Source of the DNA: an uncultured Cyclobacteriaceae bacterium
GTDB lineage: Bacteria; Bacteroidota; Bacteroidia; Cytophagales; Cyclobacteriaceae
Direction of reading: 5' to 3'
Assembly: GCA_937146645.1 (NCBI GenBank)
Contig: CAKZRQ010000052.1
Span: forward strand, 1-63,769
DNA: 63,769 nucleotides
In this document: positions 43,123 through 51,001 of the stretch, in pieces
How the letters are laid out: each line of letters starts with the position of its first letter
Numbering within the stretch: position 1 is the stretch's first letter
Translations under genes and position numbers: made by a program
The notes under the pieces: model-generated
What the model was told of the DNA's origin: nothing
Databases searched by the model: none
The model's input: the letters and a program-made list of their open reading frames with translations, nothing else

Positions 43123-43187
43123 AATGTCAAATGTGCTGACATTGTGACACAGATTTCATGTTTTTTGGCACTGGCACATGAGTTGAA
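43123..43187 (+). promoter_or_regulatory. dnaK upstream control region: inverted repeat and a -24/-12-like element
   Basis: AATGTCA (43123-43129) and TGACATT (43137-43143) form a 7-bp inverted repeat with a 7-base spacer. TGACA is repeated again at 43145-43149 and TGACATT stands also at 43094-43100. Further down, TGGCAC-N5-TTGAA (43172-43187) resembles a sigma-54 site except that the essential -12 GC is GA. The start of dnaK is at 43234. Candidate heat-shock operator, not proven. Confidence 0.4.
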
Positions 43188-43233
43188 GAGAAGGAGAAGA
43201 CTTTAAAATTGAAATTTATAAATAAATATAACT

Positions 43234-45162
43234 ATGGGAAAAATTATTGGAATTGACTTGGGTACCACCAACTCCTGCGTCGCAGTAATGGAGGGAAATG
43301 AGCCTGTAGTCATTCAAAATAGCGAAGGAAGAAGAACCACGCCATCCATCGTGGCATTCCTTGATAATGGAAACGGTGAGCGCAAAGTGGGTGATCCTGC
43401 CAAAAGACAGGCCATCACTAACCCTGCGAACACTATTTCCTCTGTAAAAAGATTCATGGGTAAGAAGTTCTCTGAGGTTTCCGAAGAGAAGAAGCATGCT
43501 TCTTACAAAGTGGAGAAAGGTTCCAATGACACAGTGGCTGTGAAAATTGGTGACAGATCTTACACCCCACAGGAGCTATCAGCTATGATTCTTCAGAAAA
43601 TGAAGAGTACTGCTGAAGATTTCTTGGGTCAGGAAGTGACTGAAGCGGTGATTACCGTTCCTGCTTACTTCAACGATTCTGAAAGACAAGCCACCAAAGA
43701 GGCAGGTCAGATCGCTGGTCTTGAGGTGAAAAGAATCATCAATGAGCCTACAGCGGCGGCTTTGGCCTACGGTATGGACAAGAAAAATCAGGACATGAAA
43801 ATCGCAGTGTATGACCTTGGTGGTGGTACATTCGATATCTCTGTTCTTGAGCTTGGTGACGGGGTATTCGAGGTTCTTTCTACCAACGGTGACGTTCACT
43901 TGGGTGGAGATGACTTTGACCAGGTAATCATCAACTGGCTTGCTGAAGAATTCAAAACTGAAGAGAATATGGACCTTAGAGAGGATCCAATGGCACTCCA
44001 GAGATTGAAGGAAGCGGCTGAAAAGGCAAAAATTGAGCTTTCCAGCTCTAACTCAACTGAAATCAATCTTCCATACATCACGGCTACTCAATCAGGTCCT
44101 AAGCACTTGGTGAGAAATCTTAGCCGCGCGAAGTTTGAGCAACTTTCTGAAGATCTTGTGAAGAGATCAATGGAGCCATGTAAAAAGGCACTAAGTGATG
44201 CTGGACTATCTCCATCTGATATTGACGAGGTGATTTTGGTGGGTGGATCTACCAGAATTCCAAAGATCCAGGAAGAGGTTGAAAAATTCTTCGGTAAGAA
44301 GCCTTCTAAGGGTGTGAATCCAGATGAGGTGGTTGCCATCGGTGCTGCTATCCAGGGTGGTGTATTAACTGGTGAGGTGAAGGATGTACTTCTTCTAGAC
44401 GTAACGCCTCTATCACTAGGAATCGAGACCATGGGTGGAGTATTGACCAAGCTTATCGAAGCTAACACAACTATTCCTACCAAAAAGTCTGAGGTATTCT
44501 CTACCGCAGCTGATAACCAGCCTGCCGTGGACATCCACGTCCTTCAGGGTGAAAGATCACTTGCTAAGGATAACAGAACCATCGGAAGATTCCAGCTTTC
44601 TGACATTCCACCAGCACCAAGAGGTGTACCTCAAATTGAAGTGACTTTTGACATCGATGCGAACGGTATCATGAATGTGTCTGCTAAAGACAAGGGTACT
44701 GGAAAAGAGCAGAAAATCAAGATCGAGGCTTCTTCTGGATTGACGGATGAAGAAATCAACAGAATGAAGGCTGAAGCTGAAGCTAATGCTGAGGCAGATA
44801 AGGCTGAAAAGGAGAAAATCGATAAGCTCAACCAGGCTGACAGTTTGATCTTCTCTACCGAAAAGCAGTTAAAAGACTACGGAGATAAGCTTTCCGAAGG
44901 AAACAAAACTGCGATCAGTGGAGCTTTAGAAACCTTAAAAACTGCTCATCAATCTCAGGATATTGCTGGAGTTGATGCTGCTATGGAAGGCTTGAATAAA
45001 GCTTGGGAAGCTGCTTCTCAGGAAATATATAATGCTACTCAGGGTGCTGAAGGCGCTGCTGGTGCAGGAGCTAATCCTAATCCAGAAGCTGGAGCAGCTG
45101 ATGATAACGAAGGTGTTTCAGACGTAGATTATGAGGAAGTAAGCGAAGAAGACAAGAAGTAA
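43234..45162 (+). CDS. dnaK: Molecular chaperone DnaK (Hsp70)
   Basis: 642 residues. ATPase domain (1-385): [19 protein letters not shown] at the start, [17 protein letters not shown] and [23 protein letters not shown]. Peptide-binding domain (about 390-505): [18 protein letters not shown] and [39 protein letters not shown]. An alpha-helical lid and an Ala/Gly-rich tail end in EEVSEEDKK. It folds newly made and stressed proteins with DnaJ and GrpE; neither is adjacent, as is usual in Bacteroidota. The gene has its own terminator and a GroES-like gene downstream. Confidence 0.98.
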   Translation: MGKIIGIDLGTTNSCVAVMEGNEPVVIQNSEGRRTTPSIVAFLDNGNGERKVGDPAKRQAITNPANTISSVKRFMGKKFSEVSEEKKHASYKVEKGSNDTVAVKIGDRSYTPQELSAMILQKMKSTAEDFLGQEVTEAVITVPAYFNDSERQATKEAGQIAGLEVKRIINEPTAAALAYGMDKKNQDMKIAVYDLGGGTFDISVLELGDGVFEVLSTNGDVHLGGDDFDQVIINWLAEEFKTEENMDLREDPMALQRLKEAAEKAKIELSSSNSTEINLPYITATQSGPKHLVRNLSRAKFEQLSEDLVKRSMEPCKKALSDAGLSPSDIDEVILVGGSTRIPKIQEEVEKFFGKKPSKGVNPDEVVAIGAAIQGGVLTGEVKDVLLLDVTPLSLGIETMGGVLTKLIEANTTIPTKKSEVFSTAADNQPAVDIHVLQGERSLAKDNRTIGRFQLSDIPPAPRGVPQIEVTFDIDANGIMNVSAKDKGTGKEQKIKIEASSGLTDEEINRMKAEAEANAEADKAEKEKIDKLNQADSLIFSTEKQLKDYGDKLSEGNKTAISGALETLKTAHQSQDIAGVDAAMEGLNKAWEAASQEIYNATQGAEGAAGAGANPNPEAGAADDNEGVSDVDYEEVSEEDKK

Positions 45163-45183
45163 TCTGAAATATTAAACCAACTT

Positions 45184-45216
45184 AACGGCATCCGAAATTC
45201 GGATGCCGTTCTTTTT
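45184..45216 (+). terminator. Terminator of dnaK
   Basis: 12-bp perfect stem AACGGCATCCGA / TCGGATGCCGTT (45184-45195, 45199-45210) with a 3-base loop, then CTTTTT. An in-frame ATG at 45203 lies inside this hairpin and is not the start of the next gene. Confidence 0.9.
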
Positions 45217-45235
45217 CAACATTGGCAAGGAAAAT

Positions 45236-45610
45236 ATGGAATTGACCGCAGATAATAAGCTGAAAAAAATCATCGTGGTTGGAGATCGGGTCTTGATTCG
45301 ATTGAAAAAGCCAAATGAGAAAACCGGATCCGGGCTTTATTTGCCTCCTGGAGTTCAGGAAAAAGAAAAAGTCCAGCAAGGGTACATCATCAAAACTGGG
45401 CCAGGATTTCCGATCCCAATTCCAACTGAGGAGCAGGAGCCATGGATGGATTCTGACGAAAAGGTCAAGTACGTTCCTCTTCAAGCTAAAGAAGGAGATT
45501 TAGCGATCTTCCTTCTTTCAGGAGCTCATGAAGTAATCTATGAAAATGAGAAGTACTTCATAGTCTCACAGCACTCCATTCTAATGTTAGAAAGAGAACA
45601 AGAATTATAA
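45236..45610 (+). CDS. GroES-fold co-chaperone-like protein
   Basis: 124 residues from the ATG at 45236. An earlier ATG (45203) sits in the dnaK terminator. The GroES-like part shows IVVGDRVLIRLKKPNEKTGSGLYLPP...EKVQQGYIIKTGPG, where KTGSGLYLPP corresponds to the mobile loop of GroES. A segment of about 25 residues (IPIPTEEQEPWMDSDEKVKYVPLQ) is inserted between barrel strands, and a C-terminal extension follows (IYENEKYFIVSQHSILMLE). No groL is adjacent. Longer than GroES (about 95), it probably is a specialised paralogue and not the main GroES. Confidence 0.85.
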   Translation: MELTADNKLKKIIVVGDRVLIRLKKPNEKTGSGLYLPPGVQEKEKVQQGYIIKTGPGFPIPIPTEEQEPWMDSDEKVKYVPLQAKEGDLAIFLLSGAHEVIYENEKYFIVSQHSILMLEREQEL

Positions 45611-45642
45611 AAAAAGCCCTGAATGATTAATCAGGGCTTTTT
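45611..45642. terminator. Bidirectional terminator
   Basis: AAAAAGCCCTGA / TCAGGGCTTTTT (45611-45622, 45631-45642) with an 8-base loop; T-tracts on both strands. It serves the GroES-like gene and the convergent gene at 45643. Confidence 0.88.
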
Positions 45643-46002
45643 TTAATGCCACCAAGATTTTTTAGGCCGCATAGATTTAGGAAGTTCATATGCTGCTTTG
45701 CTATCTACATCTATCTCTTCTTCCTCCCAAACCTTTCTATTCTTTGCCTTGAGACCTTTGGGGTTATTGATCACTTTTCGGGTTCGAACCTGGACTTTGG
45801 AGCTTTCTGAGTTCCAAATCTTGAACTTTTTGGATTCCACTCCTTTCGGCCGTTCAGGGTTCGAATAAAATACTAAAGAAGTTTGGGATGTTTTGCTTTT
45901 CGCAAAGCTGATGTTTTTGGCTTTAGGTCCCTTCAAAAAATCCTGCGTAAATCCGATTTGAAATATCAGTAACGCAAAAAGAAGGAGTGTCAACTTTTTC
46001 AT
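45643..46002 (-). CDS. Secreted basic protein with three 29-residue repeats
   Basis: 119 residues from the ATG at 46002 (a GTG at 46005 is the other choice). Signal peptide MKKLTLLLFALLIFQIGFTQ. The mature part holds a unit starting Lys-Gly three times: KGPKAKN (Lys24), KGVESKKFKIW (Lys53) and KGLKAKNRKVW (Lys82), spaced exactly 29 residues apart, plus a C-terminal RPKKSWWH. It is very basic except for a short acidic patch (EEEEIDVD). Family not recognised. The pattern suggests tandem duplication of a small strand-like unit; the role may be binding to an acidic polymer (inference). Confidence 0.72.
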   Translation of the reverse strand: MKKLTLLLFALLIFQIGFTQDFLKGPKAKNISFAKSKTSQTSLVFYSNPERPKGVESKKFKIWNSESSKVQVRTRKVINNPKGLKAKNRKVWEEEEIDVDSKAAYELPKSMRPKKSWWH

Positions 46003-46131
46003 CACAAGTTATTTGGGTTTCCACAAAACTAATCACTTCCAAGGAAAAATGTTTTGTCCCCATCAAAAACCCATGACGTATCAATTTCTAAGTCGGCCCA
46101 GTCTAACATAACAATAGTCAAATTCGGACAT

Positions 46132-46161
46132 AAAAAAAGCCAGAACTTGATGTCTGGCTTT
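46132..46161 (-). terminator. Terminator of the porin gene
   Basis: AAAGCCAGA / TCTGGCTTT with an 8-base loop, and on the minus strand a run of seven T, immediately after the porin stop. Confidence 0.85.
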
Positions 46162-46182
46162 GGATTAATTTGGTTGATTATT

Positions 46183-47355
46183 CTAGAAGGCAAATACTGC
46201 TGCCAGCAAAAATGAAGACAGATTCTTGCTAGGATTTAAGTCATTATCCATGAAGAAATCTTCACTCGTGGTATCAAGACGAAGTTCAGGAATCAGCGTA
46301 AGGTTTTTTCCAATTTGAGCATTCGCGGAAAGGGTGAAAGCAACAATATTTCCATCACCGTTTTCATCCAATCCAGCTACACCTTCTAATCCTCCATTGA
46401 ATACATTGAAATATTCTCCTCTCAAACCAAATCCAAGATTTTCAGAAGTCTGTGCCTGTAAATACCCTGCAAAACCATAGAATCCAGCATTTTCATCGTC
46501 TAAGGATAAAACCTCAATCCCATCGAATTCCTCTCCCGAAGAGGTAGTGTTATAAGTGGTGTTCACACCAACATAAATCACGTCAGACAGATCAAATCCA
46601 GTGGTAAGGTCGACTTGGAAAGTATTACCAAATGAAGTTTGACCAGGTACGAGACCTCCATTATTTATCAGCTTTCCGTCATTATCACCGTAAAGGAAGT
46701 TTAAATAGGTACTTCCTGATCCCGAAGAGTATCCGAGTTGGGCTCCATAGGTAAAGGTCCCAAACGGATTAAATTCTGTCAAATCCGTAGGGTTCATAAC
46801 TGCTGCCATAAAGGAGAATTTATCCGAGAGCGCTATATCGGCTTTCAACCCAGTATGGGAAAATGGCCCATATGAAAACATGTAAGAGGTAGAATAATTG
46901 AAATTACCGGTTGGTGAGATGACCTCGTACCCAAGAAAGGTGTTGAAGTTTCCAAAGGTCAATGTCACAGCGTCGGTCACATTCCAGTAGACGTAAAGCT
47001 GATTTAAGATTTGAGAGCTTCCTGCCATTCCTCCACCGTAAAGTGGTGAACCGAATACGGCGTCTTCTCCTCTTGGGCCAAATACTAAATCTACTACTGC
47101 TCCTACTTTCTCGCCTTCGTATCCAAGGATAACGTTTGCCATTCCAAGAGAAAAACCTGGGAGGTTTCCAAAGGATGAAGCCGGAGCCATTGCATTTTCG
47201 CCATCGTTTGGCGCATTAAAATTTGTTCTAAAGTAAGCGTCTACAGACCCTGAGATCGTGAGCTTAGAAGGGATTTCTGTGGTTTCCTGTGCCTGAAGTG
47301 AAGTAGAAAAAGAAAATGATAGGCATAGAATTATCAGGATAATAAAATTTTTCAT
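46183..47355 (-). CDS. Outer-membrane porin, OmpL-like beta-barrel (bbp2 type)
   Basis: 390 residues. Signal peptide (about 1-22, ending LQAQ) then KLTISGSVDAYFRTNFNAPND, MANVILGYEGEKVGAVVDLVFGPRGEDA, LYVYWNVTDAVTLTFGNFNTFLGYEVISPTGNFNYSTSYMFSYGPFSHTGLKADI, the pattern of the OmpL-like porin-2 family. It ends FLLAAVFAF. It lies 101 bases downstream of the ammonium transporter gene on the same strand, and this neighbourhood is common in Bacteroidota, so it may supply ammonium or small nitrogen compounds across the outer membrane (inference). Confidence 0.87.
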   Translation of the reverse strand: MKNFIILIILCLSFSFSTSLQAQETTEIPSKLTISGSVDAYFRTNFNAPNDGENAMAPASSFGNLPGFSLGMANVILGYEGEKVGAVVDLVFGPRGEDAVFGSPLYGGGMAGSSQILNQLYVYWNVTDAVTLTFGNFNTFLGYEVISPTGNFNYSTSYMFSYGPFSHTGLKADIALSDKFSFMAAVMNPTDLTEFNPFGTFTYGAQLGYSSGSGSTYLNFLYGDNDGKLINNGGLVPGQTSFGNTFQVDLTTGFDLSDVIYVGVNTTYNTTSSGEEFDGIEVLSLDDENAGFYGFAGYLQAQTSENLGFGLRGEYFNVFNGGLEGVAGLDENGDGNIVAFTLSANAQIGKNLTLIPELRLDTTSEDFFMDNDLNPSKNLSSFLLAAVFAF

Positions 47356-47456
47356 TTTATTTTTGAGTGTTGATTAATGAGAAGATTGGTCAATAGTCCC
47401 CGCCCCAGGAAAGAGAGTCGCATTTTTTTCCTAGGTGGGGATTTACTTTTTATAGA

Positions 47457-48755
47457 CTACTCGTCATAAACGATAGTATAGCCTCGGATTCCATGTTCGT
47501 GTGAATCCAATCCGGTTTTTTCATGTTCTTCAGAAACCCGGATACCGATAGTTACCTTCAATACGTAGAAGATGATGAATGCAGAAGTGAAAGCCACTGC
47601 ACCGCATATGGCTACTCCAATGAGTTGAGTTAAGAAAGTGTGCTCTGGATTAGTGGAGAAAATACCAACTGCCAAGGTACCCCAAATTCCACAAGTCAGG
47701 TGAACAGATACAGCACCAACAACATCGTCAAGCTTAAGCTTATCCAAAAGAACTGCGGAGAATACTACGAGCATTCCCGCTACAAGACCAATGAATAGAG
47801 AAGCCCCTGGGGTAAATACATCAGCACCTGCGGTTACACCCACAAGCCCTGCCAATACACCATTGAGCATCATTCCCAAGTCAAGCCTTTTAAACACAAG
47901 ATTTCCAGCAAGGAATCCTCCAAGGCCACCCGCACAAGCACCTAGCGATGTGATTACCAATACATAAGAAACCAATGCAGGGTCAGCAGAAAGAACGGAT
48001 CCACCATTGAAACCGAACCATCCTAACCAAAGGAGGAAGACACCAATTACTGCAAGAGGAACACTTGCACCTGGCTTATCCATAGTCTTACCATTCACAT
48101 ATTTACCAATTCTTGGTCCTACCAGAATAACTCCTGCTAAAGCTCCCCATCCACCTACTGAGTGAACAAGAGTACTTCCAGCGAAATCATAGAAGCCCAT
48201 TTCATCAAGAGCTCCTCCGCCCCACTTCCAGCTTCCAATTAGTGGATAAACTATCCCAACGAAGAAAAGCGTGAAAATCAAATAGGCAGACAACTTTACT
48301 CGCTCAGCGATAGCTCCTGAGACAATGGTGGCTGCAGTGGCCGCGAACATTCCCTGAAAAAGGAAATCTGTCCAATAGGTGTATCCTCCATCTGCATAGC
48401 CGAGAGTCACATCAGCATCTGCCGGAGAAAACCAGAACATTTTCCATCCTGAGAAATCGAATGCAAACCATCCTGGTGTTTCAAATCCTGGATACATCAG
48501 GAAAAAGCCCACCACTGCATAGGACATAAGGCCTAAAATTGGGGTGATGGTGTTTTTGAAAAGGATGTTTACTGTGTTCTTGGCTTGGCCAAAGCCAGTC
48601 TCTACCCCAGCGAAACCAAGGTGCATAATAAAGACTAGCGCAGTCGAAAGCATCATCCACACATTATTGGTGGTGAATAGGCCTTCTGCAATACCTGTGG
48701 AAAGCTCTAGGTTTGCCACAGGTTCGTTAGCTAATAAGGGTACAAAGTACGTCAT
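47457..48755 (-). CDS. amt: Ammonium transporter (Amt/Rh family)
   Basis: 432 residues with about 11 membrane helices. The central twin histidines of the pore are seen in STLVHSVGGWGALAG and AVSVHLTCGIWG. Other marks are FFQGMFAATAATIVSGAIAERVKL and LLWLGWFGFNGGSVLSA, which is the AmtB signature. The protein conducts NH4+/NH3 across the inner membrane. N-terminus MTYFVPLLANEPVANLELSTGIAEGLFTTNNVWMML lacks a signal peptide of the E. coli kind. No glnK gene is adjacent, and the promoter lies in the 48756-49251 intergenic region. Confidence 0.95.
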   Translation of the reverse strand: MTYFVPLLANEPVANLELSTGIAEGLFTTNNVWMMLSTALVFIMHLGFAGVETGFGQAKNTVNILFKNTITPILGLMSYAVVGFFLMYPGFETPGWFAFDFSGWKMFWFSPADADVTLGYADGGYTYWTDFLFQGMFAATAATIVSGAIAERVKLSAYLIFTLFFVGIVYPLIGSWKWGGGALDEMGFYDFAGSTLVHSVGGWGALAGVILVGPRIGKYVNGKTMDKPGASVPLAVIGVFLLWLGWFGFNGGSVLSADPALVSYVLVITSLGACAGGLGGFLAGNLVFKRLDLGMMLNGVLAGLVGVTAGADVFTPGASLFIGLVAGMLVVFSAVLLDKLKLDDVVGAVSVHLTCGIWGTLAVGIFSTNPEHTFLTQLIGVAICGAVAFTSAFIIFYVLKVTIGIRVSEEHEKTGLDSHEHGIRGYTIVYDE

Positions 48756-49251
48756 AGGTTTGAATTAAAATTTTGAACGTTTTCAGAATTTTGAAATAGG
48801 TTGACAGCAATCAATACGTCGAATGTAATTATAAATCCTGCAATAATTCAAACCATTAATTGATGATATAACAGAATTTTATGGAAAGTCAGGTCATTTT
48901 TGACCCTGTTCTTTAAAATTTTTCAATTTTTTTCAATTGATATCATCAATATTTACCCTGCCTCTGCAAAAACATCAATTTTCTGATTTCTGTCATAAAA
49001 TTTTTCGTAATCGATTCCGAAAAATCAGATTTAGAATAATGAACTGTCGAATGAAAAAATGATAGAATAATATATGGCAGTATTATTTGTTGGTTACATT
49101 GACTTAACCTTTGGGTCATAAACGCACCTTAGAAAATTTGGGAAGACTGAAAAAAAAATTGAAAAAAATGAAATTTTTTTCTTGGAATTTAGATTTGATG
49201 GCAAAATCGGCTGAACCAGTCTTCCCAATCAAAAACTAGTGACATAAAAAT
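48756..49251. other. Intergenic region, about 496 bases, AT-rich
   Basis: No convincing gene. It holds the amt promoter on the minus strand and trails the hemB stop. A 12-bp inverted repeat is found at its right end (49138-49228). A-/T-runs near 49150-49195 are long. No sigma-54 -24/-12 site was seen. Confidence 0.6.
49138..49228. repeat. 12-bp inverted repeat with AT-rich centre
   Basis: TTGGGAAGACTG (49138-49149) and its exact reverse complement CAGTCTTCCCAA (49217-49228), 67 bases apart, framing an A/T-rich centre with its own AAAAAAAT/ATTTTTTT pair. It could fold into a long stem or bound a small element. Confidence 0.6.
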
Positions 49252-50226
49252 TTAACCTTTCATCAAGGCAAATTCCTTAGCGAAATATGTCAAAATGATT
49301 TTAGCTCCCGCCCTTTTTATGCTCAAAAGAGACTCTATCATCGCCTTCTCTCCGTCGATCCAACCTCTTTCGGCCGAAGCCTTTATCATGCTGTACTCAC
49401 CAGAGACATTATATGCGGCTATTGGGAGATCAAAATTTTGATTCAATAATTGTATAATATCCAAATAAGCTAAAGCAGGCTTAACCATTAGAAAGTCAGC
49501 TCCTTCCTCCATGTCAAGGTCTGCCTCAATAAGAGCTTCTCTTGAATTTGATGGATCCATCTGGTACGTCTTTTTATCCCCAAACTTAGGGGCTGAATCA
49601 AGTGCATCCCTAAAGGGCCCATAAAAACTGCTGGCATATTTTGCTGTATAGGACATGATCGAGGTATCCGTGAATCCAGCATTATCAAGCTCTTCTCTTA
49701 TAAAACCTACCCGACCATCCATCATATCTGAAGGACCCAAGATATCAACTCCGGCATCCGCTTGCGCAAGAGACATTCTAGCCAAAACCTCCAAAGTTTC
49801 ATCATTCAGAATTTTGCCATCTTTTACTATTCCATCATGTCCATCGCTGCTATACGGATCCATTGCTACATCGGACATTAAGCAAATTTCAGGAAAGTTC
49901 TCCTTAATTGATCGAAGCGCCTTTAAGTAAAATGTATCAGGGTTGTAGCTCTCAGTTGCCATGCTGTCCTTAAGCTCCTCCGGATATGCCGGAAATACAT
50001 CGAACGCCCGGATACCTAGTTTCAAACACTCCTCAACCTCTTTCAGCATTAAATCTGCTGAAAAACGGTAAATCCCTGGCATGGACTCAACCTCTACCTT
50101 CTGATTTTGACCAGAAACTAAGAACAAGGGAAAAATAAAGTCCTCAGTGCTCAAGGTTGTCTCTCTAACTAAATCTCTTACAGCCGTAGATTTTCTATTT
50201 CTTCTTGGTCTTCTTAGCATACTCAT
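49252..50226 (-). CDS. hemB: Delta-aminolevulinic acid dehydratase (porphobilinogen synthase)
   Basis: 324 residues. It condenses two 5-aminolevulinate molecules to porphobilinogen. Active-site Schiff-base lysines are in SYTAKYASSFYGPFRDAL and FLMVKPALAYLD. The metal segment reads DVAMDPYSSDGHDG (residues 119-132): the three Cys of the zinc-type enzyme are Ala121, Asp123 and Asp131, so this is a magnesium/non-zinc form. The allosteric RxR-like element and C-terminus IILTYFAKEFALMKG fit. Its start is 82 bases downstream of the HAD-family gene on the same strand. Confidence 0.96.
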   Translation of the reverse strand: MSMLRRPRRNRKSTAVRDLVRETTLSTEDFIFPLFLVSGQNQKVEVESMPGIYRFSADLMLKEVEECLKLGIRAFDVFPAYPEELKDSMATESYNPDTFYLKALRSIKENFPEICLMSDVAMDPYSSDGHDGIVKDGKILNDETLEVLARMSLAQADAGVDILGPSDMMDGRVGFIREELDNAGFTDTSIMSYTAKYASSFYGPFRDALDSAPKFGDKKTYQMDPSNSREALIEADLDMEEGADFLMVKPALAYLDIIQLLNQNFDLPIAAYNVSGEYSMIKASAERGWIDGEKAMIESLLSIKRAGAKIILTYFAKEFALMKG

Positions 50227-50308
50227 AATGTCGTATTATCGATCGCCTCCAATACGAATCATCCAATATCTGAGGATGAAACAAGGAGACAGTTTACAAT
50301 CTAACACT

Positions 50309-50962
50309 TTAAAGCTTCCCAAACTGAAGGTTTTCTATTCTCAATCCAGTGAAATCATTTATAAAGAAATCACATTTTGGAAGCTCTTCTTTAGTGTGAG
50401 ATGTCAACACACCACCCACTTTCATCCCTGCGTTTAGCCCTGCACTGGCCCCTGAAGATGAATCTTCAAAAACAAGACAATTAGCTGGATCAGTCTCTAA
50501 ATTCTTTGCTGATTTCAAATAAACCTCAGGAGATGGCTTGTGGGTTTTCACATCTTCTTCAGATAATAAGGACCCAAATCGATTTCTGATCTCAAGTTTG
50601 TCAATTATTAAGTCGAGATTAGCTCTAGGTGCCGAGGTGGCCACACCGGCCTTAATCCCATTTTTCGCCAAGTCTTCCAAAAAATACATGAGGCCTGGTA
50701 ATGGCTTTACATGTTCTGCATAAATTTCACGGAACATCCCCTCTTTTTCTGCTTCTAGTTTTTTGAGTTCATCGCCCTTCACTTCACGATCAAAAAAATA
50801 ACTCATGATATAGCCATTATTTTTTCCGTACATGTGATTCCTGAATTCCTCTTCAGAGGGAAAAATATCATATCGCGCGAAAAACTCTCGAAAAGAAATA
50901 GAGTGATGAGGATTGGTGTGAGCGATTACCCCATCCATATCAAAGATGACTGCTTCTATCAT
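50309..50962 (-). CDS. HAD-IA hydrolase, beta-phosphoglucomutase-like
   Basis: 217 residues. Motif I is VIFDMDGVIAHTNP (nucleophile Asp9 and acid Asp11), motif II is AGVATSAPRANLDLII, motif III/IV KTHKPSPEVYLKSAKNL...CLVFEDSSSGASAGLNAGMK. A cap domain between residues 15 and 85 (HSISFREFFARYDIFPSEEEFRNHMYGKNNGYIMSYFF) is typical of beta-phosphoglucomutase-like phosphatases. The substrate is likely a sugar or other small phosphate. Alone between the hemB and rocD genes on the same strand. Confidence 0.9.
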   Translation of the reverse strand: MIEAVIFDMDGVIAHTNPHHSISFREFFARYDIFPSEEEFRNHMYGKNNGYIMSYFFDREVKGDELKKLEAEKEGMFREIYAEHVKPLPGLMYFLEDLAKNGIKAGVATSAPRANLDLIIDKLEIRNRFGSLLSEEDVKTHKPSPEVYLKSAKNLETDPANCLVFEDSSSGASAGLNAGMKVGGVLTSHTKEELPKCDFFINDFTGLRIENLQFGKL

Positions 50963-51001
50963 GGTGCTAAATTAAAAAAGGAGCCTCTCGGCCCCGTATA
51001 A

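Noticed and set aside
43172..43187. Sigma-54 promoter before dnaK
   Set aside because: The -12 element reads TTGA rather than TTGC, so the call is too weak to state as a promoter; kept only as part of the regulatory finding.
45203..45235. Upstream ATG for the GroES-like gene (45203)
   Set aside because: It is inside the dnaK terminator; the GroES-like domain starts only after the 45236 ATG.
48756..49251. Sigma-54 or NtrC site in front of amt
   Set aside because: No TGGCAC-N5-TTGC pattern was found on either strand.
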